Source: Lepidodermella squamata (lineage: Eukaryota > Gastrotricha). From it: a DNA stretch of 64,000 nucleotides. Of the stretch, positions 58,602 through 64,000 are shown piece by piece. The stretch lies in NCBI GenBank assembly GCA_047495785.1, contig JBLDXI010000013.1, positions 4,588,001 through 4,652,000 on the forward strand, in the 5' to 3' direction. The notes below the pieces were generated by a model. That model ran no database searches. It was not told where the DNA came from and saw only the letters and a list, made by a program, of their open reading frames with translations. A program made the translations under genes and the position numbers. The stretch's first letter is position 1, and the number at the start of each line of letters is the position of its first letter.

Positions 58602-59402
58602 GGACCGCCTGAAGACCGCCAATAGAGGACGAGCTTTAAAAAAGCGTGAGGGCAATGGTTGCGTGAAATAATGAGTCCAACATATATATGTCAATTTTCG
58701 CTTCGAAGAAACCAATGTGGGGTTTTAGCGTCAGCCATTTGCTAAAATCGTGGATTGTATAATGTTTGATGATGTTGGTTCCGATCCGAGTGAATTGTAT
58801 TTTAATAAAGTTTGTGGTGGGTATCTTGCAAAGTGAACTTCAAGTTTCCCTCGTTCAAATTTTCAGCGAAATTGTCAAAGATCGTAGAAAAGTGTGCAAA
58901 TTATTCAATCGACAAATGTCACTCCGAGATATTTTATAGTCTCCGTAGGATGCAGAACAGGAATTGATTGACGTCGTCTATTATTAAGAGATCCGTCGAA
59001 AATTCGCCATTTTCAACAACAATGGCTTTGCGTTTGCGAACATTAACGTCAAGACATATTTCAGAAAACAGATTGATTGCCATTCTGACAAGACTGCACG
59101 AGATTCGCGGCTATTAGCAATCAGAGTAATAAAGTATGCGTAATATTTTTTTGCATCGCATATTTTCAATAACTTCATAAAACCATGAGGAAATTTGTGA
59201 AGCGGTTTTCACCAGTCAATAGATCTAGTCTGCCGTAAACTTTCCTCAAATTTTTGTTAGAATGGGTTGCGAGGGAAAAATTTGATGACGAAAATGCTGT
59301 CCGCGATTTTTATTGCATGACACCGCGATTGAAGCAGATCGATTTGGTCGTGTAGATCATGGTCGTAGTTGTAGTCGTTGTCCGTCTATAGTTGTGGTGG
59401 TA
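58602..59402. other. Intergenic stretch ending in a GTA/GTC-rich simple repeat
   Basis: No gene is supported. The final 60 bases (59340-59402) are rich in GGTCGTAGTTGTAGTCG-like triplets; the same kind of triplet repeat resumes at 61562, so the inverted-repeat element landed inside it. Confidence 0.5.
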
Positions 59403-61561
59403 CCCAGACGGAAATTCGCGAGACCAAATGGACGTTTTGGCCAGACCCACGGCCAAATTATTTTGACGAAGCATTTTGTCACTGATTAGGTGGAAATTTG
59501 GCGTCATGTTTTGACCAACTCCTTTTGACGAGTTTTGGCCATTGTTTCATCTAATATTTTCGCCTATAATTTATTTTCCACCTGTTGGACCTAAAGTTCT
59601 GCGAAATATTTGACTGAAACCGATATGTGATTTTTAGCCGAGGGATTCTGGCCGAAGTCAGTTTGGTCTAAAATAATTTGTCATTCAATCAACCAAGTTC
59701 CGATCCGCAATAGACTGAAGGTTTTGGCATAAATCGCTTGAATAATCACAACTAAGAATTACGCAGCTTCCTGTCTGATGAAATACAACCTGGCTTGAAT
59801 CAATCAAGGCCATAAGCAAGAGATAATTATCTTCCGTTTTTCAAGTCTTTATTATCCATTTGAAAGCTTCAGAACCTGTCTCTGTGACCTCGCCGGAATT
59901 ATTTGTTATACTCTTTGTTATTTTCTTAATAGGCATCATTCAGGTTTTTTCCGGTTCAGTTTCGGTACAAGATATTTGCGCATTGGACGACACGATAGTG
60001 ATTTTTCGAATGGAGAAATTGCATTTATTTCAGCAAGATTAACGTTGTTTCCGACCTATTTTTAAGCTGAAGAATCGCAAATCCACATTTTACGGTGGAT
60101 CTTTGATAAGGTAACCATTAACCATAAAAAACGACTGGTTGGATCTGGAGTTCTGGCATTCAACAAGCTTCACTCTTACTATTTTTAGCCGTATCAAAAT
60201 TAATTCCCGGGCTTTAATAGTTTGCGGTTTAATAATGCAATTTAACCTAAATGCTGGCTATCCTAAGAAAATCCGGATATTGATTCAAAATGATCGGGAT
60301 ATGAATTCGAAAATTATAATTTATAACCCTGATGAAGGAATCTAAGGAATAGTGATGCGGTATTTCCTAGTTTTACCTAGTAAAAGTGCCCAGAAATCTA
60401 ATCAGCAGAGCGAGGTCAAGTGCAGATCTTAAAAAAACACAGTAAAAATCAAAATAAAATAAATGAGGATGAAAAAATACGTAATGAGACACGCCCTCGT
60501 TCCACACCATTGTTATGCAACTATGAAAGCTGTGTTGCGCCACAGCTAATCTCAGCTTGTTGCATTTTACTGGTTTAGTTTTCATTTGAACTTTTTTCAA
60601 TCTCAAGAGCAAGTTATTATTTCTTTCCCTTAAACTGAAAATGAATTACAACTTGAATCATTTGTACTTTATATGAAGCGACACCGGTGGCCGGCAACCC
60701 GCCGTCAATGCGATATGGCCGGCAACCCGCCGTCAATGCGATATGGCCGGCGCTCCATTTCGACAGCGAAAATGAGGTCTTTTGTAATTTAGATTTTAAC
60801 GCCTATTAAAAGTCTCAAAACGTCAAAATATAATATGTTTTGTTCTAAATGTTTACAGGTCGAATTGACTACACCGTGATAACAGCGAGTTCAACGCCTG
60901 GCTATGGTGGCAAATTTCAAACGCCAATGAAAGGGTATTTAAATTATTAAATTGATTCAATTTAATGATTTATATTTCAATCAGAGTTCTCTAATATTTC
61001 ATATAGATCGATTGCTTGATGATGGCAACGATACTGCTACGAGTCTATTGCTGCCAAAGCGGGCTGGCTCTCTCGGCTTCAACTCGGCTATTCAACTTCT
61101 GATCGGCTCCGGGTCGGCAGCTCGAATAATTTAAAACAGATTTTTCGAGATTTTATATTCGATTTTACACGCATTTTTGTGATCATACCTAACTTGTATA
61201 ACTTGAAAATTGAATAAAACTTGGAAATAATCGTGAGTACTTGATGATTTCTGACTTAAACGACTCATAGTAAAAGGGCGACTTGAGTACAACACAGCAT
61301 TGCAGTCTAACACGGTCGAACACGGTGAGGGACTAATAAACAACATATTTTGGTCAATTTTTAACCCAGGTCGCAGTTTTGCTGAAATTCTCATCAATAT
61401 TTTGTCGAACATTTGGTCATTTCGACGACACGTTTAGCTGAAAAATTTGGCCGAGAGAATTTATGGCCAAAGTTGGGTCGACACGTTTCGTCTATTTGGG
61501 GGTATCAAATAAGATGACCAAATGAAACGGCCGAGATTTTGGTCTTATATTTCCGTCTGGG
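59403..61561. mobile_element. TA-flanked inverted-repeat element, 2159 bp, apparently non-autonomous
   Basis: The ends are perfect 13-bp inverted repeats, CCCAGACGGAAAT at 59403 and ATTTCCGTCTGGG ending at 61561, flanked by TA on both sides, the target of Tc1/mariner-type elements. Both subterminal zones are dense in GACCAAA, GGCCAAA and GACGAA words in inverted orientation. I recognise no transposase, although the interior has small open frames, one of which (about 60859-60935) looks like an exon with splice sites. A diverged element that has lost its transposase is the simplest reading. Confidence 0.6.
60689..60751. repeat. 28-bp direct repeat, 2.25 copies
   Basis: Two identical 28-bp units beginning GGCCGGCAACCCGCC and ending GCGATAT, plus a partial third. 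GC-rich, within the inverted-repeat element's AT-rich interior. Confidence 0.8.
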
Positions 61562-62079
61562 TAGTAGTCGTGGTAGTAGTTGCCGTAGTAGTCGTCCAAG
61601 CTGAACAGGTTGTACTGATGCTAGTAGCATGAGTGGTTGTACATAGATGATTTCTGTAGTCGAAGTCGCCACCAATGGTCGCGATGTCGTGGTCGTAGTG
61701 GTCGACGTAGTGGTTTCAGCGAGGCGATAAGGAATATCTGGTTTATAATTGAGTTCCATGCTGCATTGGTCGAATTCAATCTAGTTCTATGGGTATTCTA
61801 AGCTAGTCGGAAGGTGATTTGTCTTAAGCTGCCCCCCCCCCTCTCGAGCTCGGACAGCTCCGGCCTAACTTGATTGTTATTTCTGTGTTGCGGAGGTGCC
61901 TGAAAAATTGAACAAAAGCTACCCGTCTGCCATAAAAACGCAACTTAGCGTGATGGCTCCAATTTCGGATGTCCGAAATTAGGCAACCCGCCTTGTCTGA
62001 ATTTGAGCACTGTCCGAAATTAGAGCGGAGAATTTAAGAATTTTGTAGTTTTTGTCAAAACGAAATTTTTTTATTGCAG
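61562..62079. other. Flanking simple-sequence DNA and intergenic stretch
   Basis: 61562-61720 is a GTAGTAGTCGT-type triplet repeat that would encode poly-Thr on the minus strand (start-like Met at 61759). Together with 59340-59402 it may be one Thr-rich reading frame split by the element. The rest is non-coding, with a C10 run at 61832. Confidence 0.4.
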
Positions 62080-62361
62080 ATGATTAATTACTTGAGTAAA
62101 CATGGAAAGGGGCCGTATGATTAGTAATGTGAGAGCTATCGCGTTTTAAATTTCGAGAAATTTTTTTGCGCATAAAACTCACGTACAACCGTGAACTTCC
62201 CAACTATTTGAGCGATTGCAAAATGTAAATAGCTATAACTTAACTTTCCATGATTATACAGATGCAAATGTTGATCAGCCAAGCTTATATAAGATGGAGA
62301 AACCGAAGAAATTTTCTTTATTTCAAAAGCTTTCCCTATCATCCAATTCATATCAACTAGA
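62080..62361 (+). promoter_or_regulatory. Promoter and 5' leader of repeat-peptide gene 2
   Basis: Homologous to 57991-58329: shared GGCCGTATGAT, GAGAGCTATC, TTCGAGAAA, AAAATGTAAATAGCTA and TATACAGATGCA words occur in the same order. A TATA-like CTTATATAAG (62284-62293) lies about 75 bases upstream of the ATG. Confidence 0.7.
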
Positions 62362-63716
62362 ATGAACAAGTTTTTGGTTGCAATTCTGCTATTAGTAAGT
62401 TTCGTTAGCTGATAGGATTCAGTTGTAATGCAAAAATGACTTGATCCTCTTAGGCAACCGTATCAGTATGGACCTCGAGCGGCAACCCAACTGAGAGCCA
62501 GGACGAGGCGAGCCGCCATAATGCATTTTACCGTACTAATCCAGGATCCGGTCGTGCTGAGGATGGCCATGGTTCTGGGAGCCCTGACGAGGCGAGCCGC
62601 CATAATGCATTTTACCGTACTAATCCAGGATCCGGTCGTGCTGAGGATGGCCATGGTTCTGGGAGCCCTGACGAGGCGAGCCGCCATAATGCATTTTACC
62701 GTACTAATCCAGGATCCGGTCGTGCTGAGGATGGCCATGGGTCTGGGAGCCCTGACGAGGCGAGCCGCCATAATGCATTTTACCGTACTAATCCAGGATC
62801 CGGTCGTGCTGAGGATGGCCATGGGTCTGGGAGCCCTGACGAGGCGAGCCGCCATAATGCATTTTACCGTACTAATCCAGGATCCGGTCGTGCTGAGGAT
62901 GGCCATGGGTCTGGGAGCCCTGACGAGACGAGCCGCCATAATGCATTTTACCGTACTAATCCAGGATCCGGTCGTGCTGAGGATGGCCATGGGTCTGGGA
63001 GCCCTGACGAGGCGAGCCGCCATAATGCATTTTACCGTACTAATCCAGGATCCGGTCGTGCTGAGGATGGCCATGGGTCTGGGAGCCCTGACGAGGCGAG
63101 CCGCCATAATGCATTTTACCGTACTAATCCAGGATCCGGTCGTGCTGAGGATGGCCATGGGTCTGGGAGCCCTGACGAGACGAGCCGCCATAATGCATTT
63201 TACCGTACTAATCCAGGATCCGGTCGTGCTGAGGATGGCCATGGGTCTGGGAGCCCTGACGAGGCGAGCCGCCATAATGCATTTTACCGTACTAATCCAG
63301 GATCCGGTCGTGCTGAGGATGGCCATGGGTCTGGGAGCCCTGACGAGGCGAGCCGCCATAATGCATTTTACCGTACTAATCCAGGATCCGGTCGTGCTGA
63401 GGATGGCCATGGGTCTGGGAGCCCTGACGAGACGAGCCGCCATAATGCATTTTACCGTACTAATCCAGGATCCGGTCGTGCTGAGGATGGCCATGGGTCT
63501 GGGAGCCCTGACGAGGCGAGCCGCCATAATGCATTTTACCGTACTAATCCAGGATCCGGTCGTGCTGAGGATGGCCATGGGTCTGGGAGCCCTGACGAGG
63601 CGAGCCGCCATAATGCATTTTACCGTACTAATCCAGGATCCGGTCGTGCTGAGGATGGCCATGGGTCTGGGAGCCCTGACGAGGCGAGCCGCCATAATGC
63701 ATTTTACCGTCCTTAA
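62362..63716 (+). CDS. Repeat-peptide precursor 2: secreted, 14.5 copies of a 28-residue repeat
   Basis: Exon 1 (62362-62394) encodes MNKFLVAILLL; a 59-bp phase-0 intron follows; exon 2 (62454-63716) begins ATVSVWTSSGNPTESQ and continues with tandem 28-residue units opening DEASRHNAFYRTNPGS, for 431 aa in total. The signal peptide, intron and promoter match the gene at 58330. Units are Gly-, Ser-, His- and acid-rich, without Cys or dibasic sites. The core AFYRTNPG...GH loosely recalls plant CEP-type peptide signals (F-R-P-T-x-P-G ... G-H), but this could be chance. The stop is made by CGT-CCT-TAA replacing CGT-ACT-AAT in the last partial unit. Because the unit is 84 bp and lacks stops, two other long open frames across the array are artefacts. 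Function unknown. Confidence 0.78.
62502..63716 (+). repeat. 84-bp tandem repeat array, 14 full units plus 39 bp
   Basis: Unit starts are exactly 84 bp apart from 62502 to 63678. Only two variable sites are obvious: GGT versus GGG (Gly, silent) near the unit end, with units 1-2 GGT and the rest GGG; and GCG versus ACG (Ala to Thr) at codon 3, with ACG only in units 6, 9 and 12. The three-unit spacing of ACG implies amplification of 252-bp trimers. Confidence 0.95.
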
Positions 63717-64000
63717 ATCGCAATAGGCGAATGACAAGATTGAGGATTTGCGCGATAAATAACCAGGGCCACGATATAATTATGCTACTGAAATTTCGCT
63801 TTAAAAATACCACTGTGGAAGCATGATGTCAGTTCTTGCTTATATTGTAATTTGCTTGCTACATTTATTTTACGTTTGCAGGCGCGGGTAAATTTAAAAT
63901 TTGTCTTCAATTTATAACTATTTAGCGAGTGACTCGAATATAAAATATCAACAAACAATTTGCGGTGAGTAGTGTGCATCTTCAGAAAATATATCTTCAC
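63717..64000. other. 3' flank of repeat-peptide gene 2
   Basis: AT-rich; no further gene seen. A GATAAATAA near 63755 may act as a poor polyadenylation signal. Confidence 0.4.

Noticed and set aside
62502-63716. CRISPR-like array
   Set aside because: Units are directly abutting and nearly identical with no unique spacers, in an animal gene's reading frame.
62463-63737. 424-codon minus-strand and 401-codon plus-strand open frames across the 84-bp array
   Set aside because: Both are by-products of an 84-bp unit (a multiple of three) lacking stops. The third frame has a signal peptide, intron and promoter shared with a paralog, and a natural stop.

Overview
This window is animal nuclear DNA. 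Its genes encode the Golgi subunit COG7, an FHOD-type formin, an APCDD1-like Wnt-pathway protein, a C1q-domain collagen-like protein, a Ly6/three-finger protein, an MSP-domain protein and a Cys-loop receptor subunit. They are split by GT-AG introns, many only about 50-60 bp long. Compact introns suggest a small-genome invertebrate. A C1q gene and a decayed HYDIN (motile-axoneme) exon argue against a typical chromadorean nematode. I cannot fix the phylum from this sequence alone.

Layout, left to right. 1.1-3.0 kb (+): an intronless, broken copy of a three-domain protein disulfide isomerase (PDIA4/ERp72 type) in which all three CxxC sites are altered. 3.7-7.6 kb (+): COG7, predicted 770 aa, with a first coding exon consisting only of ATG and a DDE transposase relic in its large intron. 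7.8-13.0 kb (+): an MSP-domain gene whose 4.3-kb intron holds an antisense cluster of small coiled-coil gene copies in various states of decay. 14.1-15.7 kb (+): a mucin-like Ly6 protein. 16.0-20.6 kb (-): APCDD1-like gene with a 321-bp tRNA-derived SINE in its last coding exon, flanked by 11-bp target duplications. 22.6-23.5 kb: a truncated duplicate of the C1q gene that lies intact at 32.0-33.4 kb (-). 23.8-25.3 kb (-): a coiled-coil protein with a C-terminal region resembling the Crinkler/PD-(D/E)XK-like fold. 25.3-31.6 kb: mostly non-coding, with SINE-like fragments and GC-rich hairpins. 34.7-43.6 kb (-): the 15-exon FHOD formin, with three further in-phase exons up to 51.7 kb that may encode a long N-terminus. 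53.3-55.0 kb (-): a Cys-loop receptor subunit. 55.4-56.0 kb: a foldback element. 57.0-57.7 kb (-): the HYDIN relic.

The most unusual part is 57.8-63.7 kb. Two paralogous two-exon genes (58330-58601 and 62362-63716) share a promoter, TATA-like box, 5' UTR, signal peptide and a 59-bp phase-0 intron. Their mature regions are unrelated arrays: five 9-residue repeats in one, fourteen and a half nearly identical 28-residue repeats in the other. A TA-flanked inverted-repeat element lies between them. This 'constant leader, exchangeable repeat body' design fits a rapidly diversifying secreted-peptide family. Its function is not identifiable from sequence alone.

Exon boundaries were deduced by eye from splice signals, phase and family conservation. 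No database search was run, and family names rest on recalled conserved blocks.
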